Numbered from the stretch's first letter, positions 34,738 through 43,617 are shown. The stretch is DNA of 64,000 nt from JAHRVQ01 sp051278195 (GCA_051278195.1 JBNMQM010000009.1:1-64000), one strand, 5' to 3'. Translations and numbers: made by a program. Notes: a model not told the origin generated them from the sequence alone.

Positions 34738-35690
34738 AGCCGATCTCTTGCGGTTGCATATTCATCGCGGAGACGTCCCACCAAATCACCTGCTGAAACA
34801 ATACCGGTCACCGCGCCAATCCCTTGGCCACAACCCCAGATATCCTTCCATGCCTTGGCATCGGTGTCACCACCCGAGCCAAAGTTCATCTGTGACGGGT
34901 CGCTTTCAGGCAAGTTTGCGGGGTCGAGACCTGCAGCGGTAATAGACGGTGCCAGGTAGTTACCATGCACCCCAGTGAACAGGTTGGTGTAGACAATGTC
35001 ACTGGCGGAATAATCCACCAGAGCTTGCTTGTAGGGCAAGTCGGCATTGGCTTCTTTGGTGGCAATAAACGCCGAGCCAATGTACGCCAGATCTGCGCCC
35101 ATGGCTTGAGCTGCAAGCACTGCATCACCATGGGCGATAGCGCCAGACAACAACACTGGGCCGTCAAACCATGTGCGAATTTCTTGAATCAAAGCGAAAG
35201 GTGACAGAGCGCCAGCATGGCCACCAGCACCGGCAGCCACAGCTATCAGGCCATCGGCGCCTTTTTCTATGGCTTTCTTAGCAAAGCGGTTGTTAATGAT
35301 GTCGTGTAGCACGATGCCGCCCCAGCCATGAACCTGATCATTGATGGCCTTCTGGGCGCCGAGCGACGTAATAACAATTGGGACCTTATATTTTTCACAT
35401 AGGGCCATGTCCTCGTCTAAGCGGTTGTTTGAGCGGTGGACGATTTGATTGACGGCAAAAGGTGCCGAAGGTGCGTCAGGATTGGCGGCGTCATACTCGG
35501 CCAACTCGGTGGTGATGCGCTGCAGCCACTCGTCTAGCATTTCAATGGGTCGCGCATTCAATGAAGGAAAAGAGCCTACTATGCCGGCTTTGCACTGGGC
35601 AATGACTAGGTCTGGGTTGGAAATAATAAACAGCGGCGCTGCTACGACGGGGATACGCAACCGGCCGACCATGATCTCTGGAATTGCCAT
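34719..35690 (-). CDS. Nitronate monooxygenase / 2-nitropropane dioxygenase-like FMN enzyme
   Basis: From ATG 35690 (MAIPEIMVGRLRIPVVAAPLF), with AAGAGG just upstream, the protein has 323 residues; a longer frame to 35768 adds non-conserved residues. FMN TIM-barrel features of the class: the start VVAAPLFIISNPDLVIAQCKAGIVGSFP, the mid GADGLIAVAAGAGGHAG (phosphate-binding loop), then VLLSGAIAHGDAVLAAQAMGADLAYIGSAFIAT. Likely oxidises nitronates or acts as an enoyl reductase-like flavoprotein. Divergent from a PadR gene and likely controlled by it. Confidence 0.9.
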   Translation of the reverse strand: MAIPEIMVGRLRIPVVAAPLFIISNPDLVIAQCKAGIVGSFPSLNARPIEMLDEWLQRITTELAEYDAANPDAPSAPFAVNQIVHRSNNRLDEDMALCEKYKVPIVITSLGAQKAINDQVHGWGGIVLHDIINNRFAKKAIEKGADGLIAVAAGAGGHAGALSPFALIQEIRTWFDGPVLLSGAIAHGDAVLAAQAMGADLAYIGSAFIATKEANADLPYKQALVDYSASDIVYTNLFTGVHGNYLAPSITAAGLDPANLPESDPSQMNFGSGGDTDAKAWKDIWGCGQGIGAVTGIVSAGDLVGRLRDEYATARDRLAKAQF

Positions 35691-35754
35691 ATAAACCTCT
35701 TTTTGATAAATGCTGAGTGATAAAGTTGTATGTGGCACGCATTGTTGCACAAGG

Positions 35755-35786
35755 AAATTATTATGCAACTAATTGCATAATAATTT
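35755..35786. promoter_or_regulatory. Perfect 14-bp inverted repeat, likely PadR operator
   Basis: AAATTATTATGCAA (35755-35768), CTAA, then the exact complement TTGCATAATAATTT (35773-35786). The core ATGC-N8-GCAT resembles the described PadR site ATGT-N8-ACAT. It is centred between the divergent monooxygenase (start 35690) and padR (start 35849) genes, so it could control both. Confidence 0.75.
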
Positions 35787-35848
35787 TGCGTCTTTTTGTC
35801 CTGGACCTGTAGACTGGCAATCTACACAGCGCGACTTATTGGAAACTC

Positions 35849-36382
35849 ATGTCATTGCCACACGCAATTTTGACTGCCCTGATCGAGGAAGACCTCACCG
35901 GCTATGCCCTTGCTAAGCAGTTTGATGTGTCCTTAGGTTTTTTCTGGCAGGCGTCACACCAGCAGATCTACCGTGAATTGAAGCGGCTGCACACCCAGGG
36001 CCAGATTGCTGTCGAAGAGGTTAGGCAGATGGGTAAACCAGATAAACGGGTTTATTCGCTGACGGCCGACGGCCGTCGGGCTTTGGAAGACTGGGTGTTG
36101 GCACCGACACCAAGGCGTAACAATAAAGATGAGCTATTTATTAAGCTATACAACATGGGCACTGTCCCCGTTGGGTCTATGCTCAGCGCCATTGCTGAAC
36201 GTCGCCAGCAACATGAGCAGCGATTAGCCCTATATCGTAAAATTGAGCGTCGCAGCTATGCTAATCCGCCGGATTTGACCGCACATAAAAAAGGCGTCTA
36301 TCTTGCTTTGCTCGCGGGTATTCGGCAGGAAGAAACAGCGCTAACCTGGTGTGACGATGCGCTGCGACTTCTTCGGGCCTGA
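35849..36382 (+). CDS. PadR-family transcriptional regulator
   Basis: 177 residues. PadR winged helix at ~5-80 (HAILTALIEEDLTGYALAKQFDVS, QIYRELKRLHTQGQI, GKPDKRVYSLTADGRRAL), then the C-terminal Vir_act_alpha_C-type helical dimerisation part (ERRQQHEQRLALYRKIE). It is divergent from the nitronate monooxygenase, with a perfect palindrome between them, so autoregulation and control of that gene are likely. The effector is unknown. Confidence 0.92.
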   Translation: MSLPHAILTALIEEDLTGYALAKQFDVSLGFFWQASHQQIYRELKRLHTQGQIAVEEVRQMGKPDKRVYSLTADGRRALEDWVLAPTPRRNNKDELFIKLYNMGTVPVGSMLSAIAERRQQHEQRLALYRKIERRSYANPPDLTAHKKGVYLALLAGIRQEETALTWCDDALRLLRA

Positions 36383-36492
36383 TCTGCCTGTCGAAACCTC
36401 ACCTTATGTGGCGCATCGTGCCGGGTCAGATACGCCCTTTTTGAGCCGATTTGGTGTACAGTACCGCCGAAGATTCATACACGGGCAAACCC

Positions 36493-37923
36493 ATGAAGCG
36501 CAGCACCATTTTTCTTTTGATATGCCTGTTGGCATCAACTTGGCGGGCCTCAGCCGAGACCGTCACAGTAAACACATCGCAGGGCAGCTTCGATATTCTG
36601 CTGCTGGAGGAAGACGCACCGTTGACGGTCGCCAACTTTCTGACTTATGTCAACAGTGGTGCTTTTGACGGGACCTTTTTCCATCGCAGCATCCCTGATT
36701 TCATTTTGCAGGGCGGGGGTTTCGCGTTCGATCCTCTGACCGGTTCAGCACCGCATATTGCGACCAATGCGCCGGTGATCAACGAGTTCAAAATATCCAA
36801 CACGCGCGGCACCGTTGCCATGGCGAAGGTGGGTGACGACCCGAATAGCGCCACGAGTGAATGGTTTGTCAATTTGGTCGATAACGCCGCCAATTTGGAT
36901 AGTCAAAACGAAGGTTTTACAGTTTTTGGCACCGTTGATGACGCTGGCATGGTTATTGTTGATGCCATTGCTGCGTTGCCGACATCAGCATTGAATGTTC
37001 CTGGGTCTAATGGTGCGTTGACTAATACGCCGACGGTAGATTTTACGGGCGTAGTTGATGAATCCATTTTCGTCACATTGAATAGCGTAACGAGCAGTAG
37101 CACCGTTGTACCTGTTGTTCCCATTCCACCTGTTGAGCCCCCTGTAGCGCCAACAGCGCGTCTGGGTAATATCGCCTCGCGGGGGCCAGTACGATTGGAT
37201 GATGAGGTGATGATCGGTGGTTTGGTCATCGGTGGCTCGACAACCAAACAGGTTGTTGTGCGTGCACGTGGTCCAAGCATGACTCAAATGGGTGTGCCGA
37301 ATGTTCTCGCCGACCCGCAGTTGCAGCTGTTCTCTGGTACATCTTTACTCGCTGAGAATGACAATTGGCAGGATTACAGTTTGGCAGACCAGATACCCGT
37401 AAATCTGATGCCGACTGAAAGCCGCGAGGCGGCCATTCTTATTACGCTTGCGCCAGGGCCTTATACCGCTATCGTCAGCGGCGTCGGCAGGACTCAGGGC
37501 GTGGGTATTGTTGAGGTCTTCGAAGTCGCAGATACAGGCGTAACACGATTGATTAATATCGCGACTCGGGGTTTTGTCGGTACGGGTGACGATGTATTAA
37601 TCGGTGGCGTGATTATTGGTGGCACTGAGACTAAGACCCTGACCTTTCGAGCGCTTGGGCCAAGTATGGAAGCGCTGGGTGTGGCGGGTGCAATTGCTGA
37701 TCCCGTCTTGGAATTGCTGGATGTCAATGGGGTGTTGATCGCCACTAATGATAATTGGCAAGATGATGTCAATGTCAGCCAGTTACGTGCTGATTTGCAA
37801 CCAACGGACACAAGAGAAGCCGTACTCACGCGAACGCTGACGCCCGGAAACTATACCGCTATCGTTAGAGGCGTGAATAGCACGGTAGGCGTTGGTATTA
37901 TTGAGGTGTTTGATCTCGATTAA
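36493..37923 (+). CDS. Secreted cyclophilin (PPIase) with two copies of a C-terminal IGG..NDNWQD module
   Basis: 476 residues from ATG 36493 (signal peptide MKRSTIFLLICLLASTWRASA). Cyclophilin domain ~23-185: DILLLEEDAPLTVANFLTYV, DGTFFHRSIPDFILQGGGF, GTVAMAKVGDDPNSATSEWFVNL and FTVFGTVDDAGMVIVDAIAAL. Then a Val/Pro linker and two repeats of ~120 residues (starting ARLGNIASRG and TRLINIATRG), each with an IGG(V/L)(I/V)IGG, a RA(R/L)GPSM, a NDNWQD and a PG(P/N)YTAIV..GV motif. The same module is common in Verrucomicrobia and Planctomycetes surface proteins (from memory), mostly without a cyclophilin. Confidence 0.85.
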   Translation: MKRSTIFLLICLLASTWRASAETVTVNTSQGSFDILLLEEDAPLTVANFLTYVNSGAFDGTFFHRSIPDFILQGGGFAFDPLTGSAPHIATNAPVINEFKISNTRGTVAMAKVGDDPNSATSEWFVNLVDNAANLDSQNEGFTVFGTVDDAGMVIVDAIAALPTSALNVPGSNGALTNTPTVDFTGVVDESIFVTLNSVTSSSTVVPVVPIPPVEPPVAPTARLGNIASRGPVRLDDEVMIGGLVIGGSTTKQVVVRARGPSMTQMGVPNVLADPQLQLFSGTSLLAENDNWQDYSLADQIPVNLMPTESREAAILITLAPGPYTAIVSGVGRTQGVGIVEVFEVADTGVTRLINIATRGFVGTGDDVLIGGVIIGGTETKTLTFRALGPSMEALGVAGAIADPVLELLDVNGVLIATNDNWQDDVNVSQLRADLQPTDTREAVLTRTLTPGNYTAIVRGVNSTVGVGIIEVFDLD

Positions 37924-37985
37924 TACGATAGCTGAGGCAACCGCTGAGACGATGGGCACTCGCATTGCTGCTGATTGTAAAAGGT

Positions 37986-38022
37986 CCGACTGAATAGTTT
38001 GTTTGGGTTCAGTCGGCTTTTT
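37986..38022 (+). terminator. Terminator of the cyclophilin gene, lying inside the thioesterase 3' end
   Basis: CCGACTGAA (37986-37994) pairs with TTCAGTCGG (38008-38016), 13-nt loop, then C and TTTTT (38018-38022). It overlaps the stop and last codons of the convergent thioesterase gene. Confidence 0.88.
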
Positions 38023-38845
38023 CAGGCACGCGTACAATCATTGACTGGCTTGCGGTAGCCAGTAATTGACCTGTTTGGCTCCACATATTAACGCGGCCGT
38101 AGCCAAACCCGTTGCCGATAAATTCGATACGATTATCACACAAAATCCACTCGCTAGGCCCCAGGTTCGCAAAGCGAATCGTATTGTCGAGACTGGTACA
38201 AGAGGTGACATGCCCCAAGGCGTTGCCTAGCGCAGAGGGCATGTAGTCGGCAATAATCGCGAGTGCGCCAGCATCATGATGCACCTCTGGCATGCGCGCC
38301 CAAAGCATACTGCGATCGTCGCCGCTGGGCGTGCCCGTTCCTGAGAAGCCGAACATGCCGCGGGCAACCCGCACATCTACATGCTGGTGCAGTGAGTCTA
38401 CGTTGTGGGTGCTTCCCACGGGCTCGCAGTCATCGGGTGCCGGTGCATCAGGCATAGTTTGCCACAGCCCTTGAGCAACGTTGGGACGTTCACCGCACGC
38501 CCCCAGAATAGTGATGATTTCCTTATCGCCCAAATGTCCGACTACGCGCCCCTGAGTTACATTGCGGCCGATGCTCGGCAGTAATACTTCAAGGTCCAGC
38601 ACGGCGGGCTGTTGGGTAATAGACAGATACTGCCCAGTGGCCCAAATGATGGGTTTTCCCGTCGCCTGTTGCAGGGCCACAACGCCAGCCGCCAGGCCTA
38701 CGCCACCAAACAGTGAGCCGCGCCCACCGGTAGTTTTTGCAACGACGGGTAGTCGCCATTGGTGGGTGTCAACCGGGTGGCTCATCTCGAGAAATTCAGC
38801 GCTGGAAATTTTGCCCGCAGGGGCGTTGTTTGATTGGCTCGACAT
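38009..38845 (-). CDS. TesB-like acyl-CoA thioesterase
   Basis: 278 residues from ATG 38845 (MSSQSNN); an in-frame ATG 38866 adds seven. It shows the double hot-dog TesB plan: GRGSLFGGVGLAAGVVALQQATG (first helix), then YLSITQQPAVLDLEVLLPSIGRNVTQGRVVG, and in the second half SALGNALGHVTSCTSLDNTIRFANLGPSEWILCDNRIEFIGNGFGYGRVNMWSQTGQLLATASQ, typical of the acyl-CoA thioesterase C-terminal half. Hydrolyses an acyl-CoA; the substrate is unknown. Monocistronic. Confidence 0.85.
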   Translation of the reverse strand: MSSQSNNAPAGKISSAEFLEMSHPVDTHQWRLPVVAKTTGGRGSLFGGVGLAAGVVALQQATGKPIIWATGQYLSITQQPAVLDLEVLLPSIGRNVTQGRVVGHLGDKEIITILGACGERPNVAQGLWQTMPDAPAPDDCEPVGSTHNVDSLHQHVDVRVARGMFGFSGTGTPSGDDRSMLWARMPEVHHDAGALAIIADYMPSALGNALGHVTSCTSLDNTIRFANLGPSEWILCDNRIEFIGNGFGYGRVNMWSQTGQLLATASQSMIVRVPEKAD

Positions 38846-38999
38846 AAGGTATATCCAAATTGGCATAAGTTTTAACGGAGCGTATTGTATCGTAAGGCGG
38901 CCATCGACAAAAAATTATCAATCACCCCTGCATGCCACGCTTGCATGCCAGCGCAGCTTGGTTCATCTTGGTGCCTCCCTCATGTGAAAGACGAAGACC

Positions 39000-40082
39000 A
39001 TGACTGAGATAAAAGCCGAGACCCCGAATGACAGCCACGAAGGCTATGATATTCCCGCCGTGGAAGCGTGGCTTGCAGAGCATATCCCGGCGTTACAACC
39101 GCCTTTGCGTTGGTCTCGGCTGCCAGGGGGGCACTCCAACTTAACCTACTTAATTCAGGCTAAAGACGGCACTGAGGCGGTTATTCGGCGACCGCCGCTC
39201 GGCGAATTGTTGCCAAAAGCCCACGATATGTCGCGTGAATGGGCACTGATTTCCGCGCTGGGACCGACAACGGTGCCAGTACCCGCCGCGATGGGATTTT
39301 GTGAATCGCCGGATGTCACGGGTGCTTGGTTCTATGTGATGGGCGTGGTGAACGGTCGCCCCCTGTATACTGCCGACGACACTGTCGCGTGGGTGCCTGC
39401 GGCTAATCGTGAGGTGCTGGCGCACTCGTTTATCGATGTGCTGGCTGATTTGCATTCGCTTGACCCTGACGAACTGGGCCTTGGCGAGTTGGGCAAGAAA
39501 GAAAATTACGTCGGTCGTCAGTTGAAAACTTGGTACCGATCTTGGACCGCCTCAGCAGGCCCAGCGGACTATGACGATCCGCGGGCTCACGAACTACAGC
39601 GTTATTTTCTGGACAATATGCCCGATCAAGGGCCGGCCAGAGTAGTGCATGGTGACTATGGATTGCATAACTGTTTGATCGGTGCTGACGGTGCCATTGC
39701 TGCCGTTGTTGACTGGGAAATTTCGACGTTGGGCGATCCGTTAGCTGATCTTGCCTATGCCCTGAACCAGTGGAGCGAGCCCGGTGACCCCGTGCTAGCA
39801 GGCCCGGGCGGTCCAACCTCGGTGCCAGGATTTCCTGATCGAGCTTATCTTGCGGATCGATATGCAGCCAGAACAGGTCGCGATCTGACGCTGCTCGACT
39901 TTTATGTGGGCTTTAATCGATGGAAAACCGCCGCTATTGTTCATGGTGTTTATGCCCGTTACATGGAGGGCAAGAAGAGCACTGACGGGGTTGATATCGA
40001 GACGTTACGGCAGCGTATTGGCTTGGCCCTTGATCAAGCTGAGCAGGCTATCGCGCGGTTGGAAAAACAGTTAGGCCGTTAG
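39000..40082 (+). CDS. APH-like phosphotransferase (ACAD10/11 N-terminal type)
   Basis: 360 residues. Aminoglycoside phosphotransferase/protein-kinase-like fold: LPGGHSNLTYLI (nucleotide loop), AVIRRPP (catalytic Lys replaced by Arg-rich segment), REWALISAL, catalytic loop VVHGDYGLHNCLI, then AAVVDWEISTLGDPLADLAYAL with the metal-binding Asp. This group is related to the kinase domain of ACAD10/11, which phosphorylates 4-hydroxy acids; a role in acyl-CoA metabolism is therefore plausible and fits the thioesterase next door. Confidence 0.88.
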   Translation: MTEIKAETPNDSHEGYDIPAVEAWLAEHIPALQPPLRWSRLPGGHSNLTYLIQAKDGTEAVIRRPPLGELLPKAHDMSREWALISALGPTTVPVPAAMGFCESPDVTGAWFYVMGVVNGRPLYTADDTVAWVPAANREVLAHSFIDVLADLHSLDPDELGLGELGKKENYVGRQLKTWYRSWTASAGPADYDDPRAHELQRYFLDNMPDQGPARVVHGDYGLHNCLIGADGAIAAVVDWEISTLGDPLADLAYALNQWSEPGDPVLAGPGGPTSVPGFPDRAYLADRYAARTGRDLTLLDFYVGFNRWKTAAIVHGVYARYMEGKKSTDGVDIETLRQRIGLALDQAEQAIARLEKQLGR

Positions 40083-40284
40083 TTCTGCATGCTGCAAGCG
40101 GCCATCAACGACGGCGGTAATGACCGTTGTTCGCGTCGTTTTCTTTTTATCCCACGAAAGCCTCTTGTCGTCCCGTGAGGCTTTCTATTGTCTGCGCCAG
40201 TGATAGCATGGCTCGCATATTCGTGGTGTTGATAAGACGCTACTGCGACCAACCACAAGTGGTCGTGTAGCCGCTGAAAGTTTT

Positions 40285-40346
40285 GTGAGCCCGTGTTATG
40301 CGTGACACAGCAATAGCCGTGTTGCTATGACACGAGCTCACTTTTT
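40285..40346 (+). terminator. Branched hairpin plus T-run in the 40083-40423 gap
   Basis: GTGAGCCCGTGT (40285-40296) pairs with ACACGAGCTCAC (40330-40341), one mismatch, enclosing an inner stem AGCAA/TTGCT (40309-40313, 40322-40326); TTTTT follows (40342-40346). A second hairpin lies at 40156-40185 (GAAAGCCTC/GAGGCTTTC). The first could end the phosphotransferase transcript, and the branched one, 200 bp past that gene, could be the 3' end of a small RNA. No protein gene was seen in the gap. Confidence 0.65.
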
Positions 40347-40423
40347 ATTGCAGATGATAAGGCAGTTGTTAGCACGTTGTTCATTAATCGCTGCCGGCGA
40401 ACCGAGGATGCCGGTTTGGTCAA

Positions 40424-41470
40424 TTAGGGGCTCTCAATGTCGACAAAAGATCCTTGTTGAATGGATTGCTGGGCAGCGATCCCGATGGCGACAGACCAAT
40501 AGCCATCTCGGGTAGTAATAGCGGCAGGCCGTTTGTCGTTAATTGCATTGATAAATTCAAGCTGTTCAAGATAGCTGGCACCATGGTGAAAGCCTGCATA
40601 TTTGACGCGCGGGTCGGTCTCCACCGTATGGCGCTCTATAGGCCGCTTGTCGCGCCATGACAGCGTCAACTGATTGTCGGGAATATGTACTTCAAGTTTC
40701 GCCTTAGAACCGGTGGCAACCAATTCCTGTTCGTTAAGACTGCCCTCGGCAAACATGCAGAGGTCTAGGCAGGCGCGAGCGCCATTTTCGTATTCAATGA
40801 TGACAAAAGCATTGTCGAGAATATCTGGCGTGCGACCTGCATAATTCTCATTCATGTGATTCACATCTTGACCACCGGATGCCATCACACGTAACGGTTT
40901 TGCACCGATCGCGAGGTTCATTAGATCGAAGAAATGGCAGCATTTTTCGACCAGCGTGCCGCCGGTAAATTCATTAAAACGATTCCAATGGGCCACTTTT
41001 TCGAGAAACGGAAAGCGATGCTCGCGGATAAACAGCATCTTCAGGTCGCCGACCAAGGGCAGACGCGCCAAAAATTGTTGTGTCGCGGCCATGTAGCGAT
41101 ATTCTAGCGCTACCCAGGTGAGTGCGGCGCGCTGTTCGCTTAATGCCACCAGTTCACGCGCGTCAGTCAGACTCGTGCACATAGGTTTTTCGAGTAGCAC
41201 ATGGATATCTGTCTTCATCAAATCACGCATCACATCAATATGCGTATAGTTCGGCGAAGCGATAATCACCGCGTCAGGTTTCTCATCGAGTAATTGTTGG
41301 TGGTCAGCATAAACCGCGGGGGCAAAGATTTCGCCGCAGGCCTTGCGTGCCCAGTTTCTTGACGTCGGATCTGGGTCAGAAACTGCAATCAACTCAACAT
41401 TTGGAATATGTGCCAGGTTGCGGATGTGCTCGCAGCCCATCATGCCTGTGCCGATTACACCAAATTTCAT
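40424..41470 (-). CDS. Gfo/Idh/MocA-family NAD(P)-dependent oxidoreductase
   Basis: 348 residues. N-terminal Rossmann fold: GVIGTGMMGCEHIRNLAHIPNVELIAVSDPD, AVIIASPNYTHIDVMRDLMKTDIHVLLEKPMCTSL (the EKP catalytic-Lys motif). The C-terminal alpha/beta domain carries the HRFPFLEKVAHWNRFNEFTGGTLVEKCCHFFDLMN segment with the catalytic His. Probably oxidises a sugar or inositol derivative. There are no sugar transport genes nearby. The ATG at 41470 has an AAAGGATGTCCC-type ribosome binding site. Confidence 0.93.
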   Translation of the reverse strand: MKFGVIGTGMMGCEHIRNLAHIPNVELIAVSDPDPTSRNWARKACGEIFAPAVYADHQQLLDEKPDAVIIASPNYTHIDVMRDLMKTDIHVLLEKPMCTSLTDARELVALSEQRAALTWVALEYRYMAATQQFLARLPLVGDLKMLFIREHRFPFLEKVAHWNRFNEFTGGTLVEKCCHFFDLMNLAIGAKPLRVMASGGQDVNHMNENYAGRTPDILDNAFVIIEYENGARACLDLCMFAEGSLNEQELVATGSKAKLEVHIPDNQLTLSWRDKRPIERHTVETDPRVKYAGFHHGASYLEQLEFINAINDKRPAAITTRDGYWSVAIGIAAQQSIQQGSFVDIESP

Positions 41471-41614
41471 TGGGACATCCTTTTTTGTGCTGGCTTTGTT
41501 AGAGGCTGTAAACTGCTTTGAGCCGCGTCAGTAATTTGCTTGAACTGTTGTGGTCTTCGCGATGTCGCTTCGATATCTTCTGCTTTGCTGCTATTGAATA
41601 TACGCTAATGTTGA

Positions 41615-42097
41615 TTAGCGAGGTTGCAGCTTAAAGAGATAGGTTTCGTCGACATTCTCGTTTCGCGGTCGATTGCCATATTTAGCCTCCCAGGCTTTTG
41701 CAAATAGCGCAAACAACGCGTCATCTGTTATCCGCGTAGCGTGTAGTTCGTAAATGAGACCCTCTGCGCGTAGTCGTACATCTGCGTTCTGCTCGATATT
41801 CTTAACCCAGTTTGTATGATTGTCGCCGGCAAATATGAAAAGATCGCCATTGATTTCTACCGTCCACAGGTTGACAGAGTAGGGCTCGTCGACCGTTGTT
41901 TCTAGTTGGATAACTTCGGTCGTCGCGACTTGGGTCCACGCTGTGGGCGTGGCGGTAACAATACCTTCCAAGGCACCCGATGACAGAGGTATGTATTCTG
42001 AACAGGCGCTAATAAATACGGTGGTGATCAGTGCCAGTATTGCTAAAACGCGAGCACTCAGGTGCATAGGGACTATGCCGAAGTTTTTATTTTTCAT
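41615..42097 (-). CDS. Small lipoprotein with DUF2255-like domain
   Basis: 160 residues. The signal peptide ends in a lipobox (TTVFISAC), so it is a lipoprotein. The body looks like a small beta barrel: the pattern LWTVEINGDLFIFAGDNHTNWVKNIEQNADVRLRAEGLIYELHATRITDDA...W..KYGNRPRN resembles DUF2255, a family of small proteins with an FMN-binding split-barrel-like pattern. Function unknown. A 7-bp hairpin (CGCTAAT/ATTAGCG, 41603-41620) overlaps the stop codon and may be its terminator. Confidence 0.65.
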   Translation of the reverse strand: MKNKNFGIVPMHLSARVLAILALITTVFISACSEYIPLSSGALEGIVTATPTAWTQVATTEVIQLETTVDEPYSVNLWTVEINGDLFIFAGDNHTNWVKNIEQNADVRLRAEGLIYELHATRITDDALFALFAKAWEAKYGNRPRNENVDETYLFKLQPR

Positions 42098-42409
42098 AGG
42101 AAAAATCCATCGATGGGTATGCGGGCGTCCTAGGGTTGCCAGGTTGGTCGAAAAATATCAGCGCTAGGTAAAGACCTTAATATACCAAAAAACATGTTGG
42201 AAGTTGTGGGGATCTTACACCGTGCCTCGACGAGTCGGCGCCGAGAATAGAGTTCGTTGTAAAGAACTTGCGCGATATAGTTTCGTTCTGTCGCCTATCA
42301 ATCAGTTCTGTTCCTTGGCGAAATAAATCTGTCACCTTTAGCCCAACCAGTAGTACATTGTCCGCAATAGATCTTACAGCTCGACCTGACAACGCATGAG
42401 GCGCTCATT
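42098..42409. other. 312-bp gap between divergent genes, no feature resolved
   Basis: Lies between the divergent lipoprotein (minus) and dioxygenase (plus) starts and so should hold two promoters. No palindrome, repeat or short gene stood out by eye. Confidence 0.5.
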
Positions 42410-43327
42410 ATGTCGGCAAGCAAATATAAGATGACCACCGCACAGATGGCGCATTTCGTCGCAGAAGGCTACCTTAGGTTCGATGCATTGATACCCGATG
42501 AGATCAATCAGCGCATCATTGAAGAGCTGGCGCGCGTTGAGACCAACAAAATCAAGCAGGTAATTGGTCAACCTGTAGACGCCGGCGGGCCAGTGCTGCC
42601 AGCAAGCCTCACCCGACTCTCACAATGCTATCCAGCCGACTCATTGCTCGGCCAGCTACTAAATTTGCCACAGGTACTGGGCATTATCGAGTCACTAGTA
42701 GGCCCCGACCCGCTCTTCGACCATGACTTTGTGCATCGTCTTGCAGCCGGTAGCGGCCATCGTCAGCACCTGCATGTGGATGCCGTAATCGACAGCGCTG
42801 ATCCGACGTTCGATATTCAGCTTTTCTATTTTCCGCAAGCTGTCGCAGCGGGTGCAGGAGGCACCCGCTTTGTTCCAGGCACCCACCTGCGGCGTATTCG
42901 CGCTGAAGGGGTTAGTCGCTATCAGCACCTTTTGGGAGAACAGCAATACAGCGGTGAGGCGGGCACCTTGATGGTTTTTCATCACGGCCTCTGGCATGCG
43001 GGACAGCCCAATCCGAGTGAGGTTGATCGCTGGATGTATAAAATCCGACTCAATCCAAGAGTATCCCAAGTCAAACGCTGGCATATGGAGGATTTCGATA
43101 ATATGCACAATGACCCAAGTGACCACACTTTCGCCACAATGCGGCATGACAGCGTGGCCCAAATCTTGCGCACCATGCAACCCTGGCAAAAAGGCCACGA
43201 GGGCCGCTACGAGCAGATGCAACGCGCGCGACTATGGCGCTACCTAAGCGCCGACCCGAAATTTGATGTTGATTTCTATTACACCCGCATTGAACAACGT
43301 GATCGTTTGGCGCGAGGTTTAACGTAA
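42410..43327 (+). CDS. Phytanoyl-CoA dioxygenase (PhyH)-family Fe(II)/2-oxoglutarate oxygenase
   Basis: 305 residues. A PhyH-type jelly roll: N-terminal MAHFVAEGYLRFDALIPDE, the metal motif HLHVDAVIDS (His-x-Asp) near residue 120, GTRFVPGTHLR, and the distal His in LMVFHHGLWHAGQPNPSEVDRWMYKIRL followed by the 2-oxoglutarate-binding Arg. The substrate is unknown. The stop shares bases with the next start (TAATG), linking the two. Confidence 0.92.
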   Translation: MSASKYKMTTAQMAHFVAEGYLRFDALIPDEINQRIIEELARVETNKIKQVIGQPVDAGGPVLPASLTRLSQCYPADSLLGQLLNLPQVLGIIESLVGPDPLFDHDFVHRLAAGSGHRQHLHVDAVIDSADPTFDIQLFYFPQAVAAGAGGTRFVPGTHLRRIRAEGVSRYQHLLGEQQYSGEAGTLMVFHHGLWHAGQPNPSEVDRWMYKIRLNPRVSQVKRWHMEDFDNMHNDPSDHTFATMRHDSVAQILRTMQPWQKGHEGRYEQMQRARLWRYLSADPKFDVDFYYTRIEQRDRLARGLT

Positions 43328-43617
43328 TGGTGGCACGACAACAGGTTCTGTACCTTTGGCTTGCCGAAGGTGCGCTGGATACAGAGACGGTGGCGTGGGC
43401 TTTCCACGACGGCAGCGACGGTAAGGGCCCACAAGTGCCAGAGCGTGAGCCTCCCTACCACTCGGGTTTGGCGGCGTTGGAACAGGGTTGGTTCTTGATT
43501 CAGTCGCCCGCGCCCTTCATGCTTCAACCTGGTGCTGAACATGAGGTGTCTTACTTGGCGAACGAATTCGTTTTCGCACGGCGCGTTGAATTCCAAGAAG
43601 ACATTGCGGCAGACTAA
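43327..43617 (+). CDS. Uncharacterised 96-residue protein coupled to the PhyH gene
   Basis: No signal peptide or transmembrane segment. Starts at the overlapping TAATG of the dioxygenase. Trp- and Glu-rich (VAWAFHDGSDG, EQGWFLIQSPAPFMLQPGAEHEVSYLANEFVFARRVEF), suggesting a compact beta fold. Not recognised; by its position it could be a partner or regulator of the dioxygenase. Confidence 0.6.
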   Translation: MVARQQVLYLWLAEGALDTETVAWAFHDGSDGKGPQVPEREPPYHSGLAALEQGWFLIQSPAPFMLQPGAEHEVSYLANEFVFARRVEFQEDIAAD

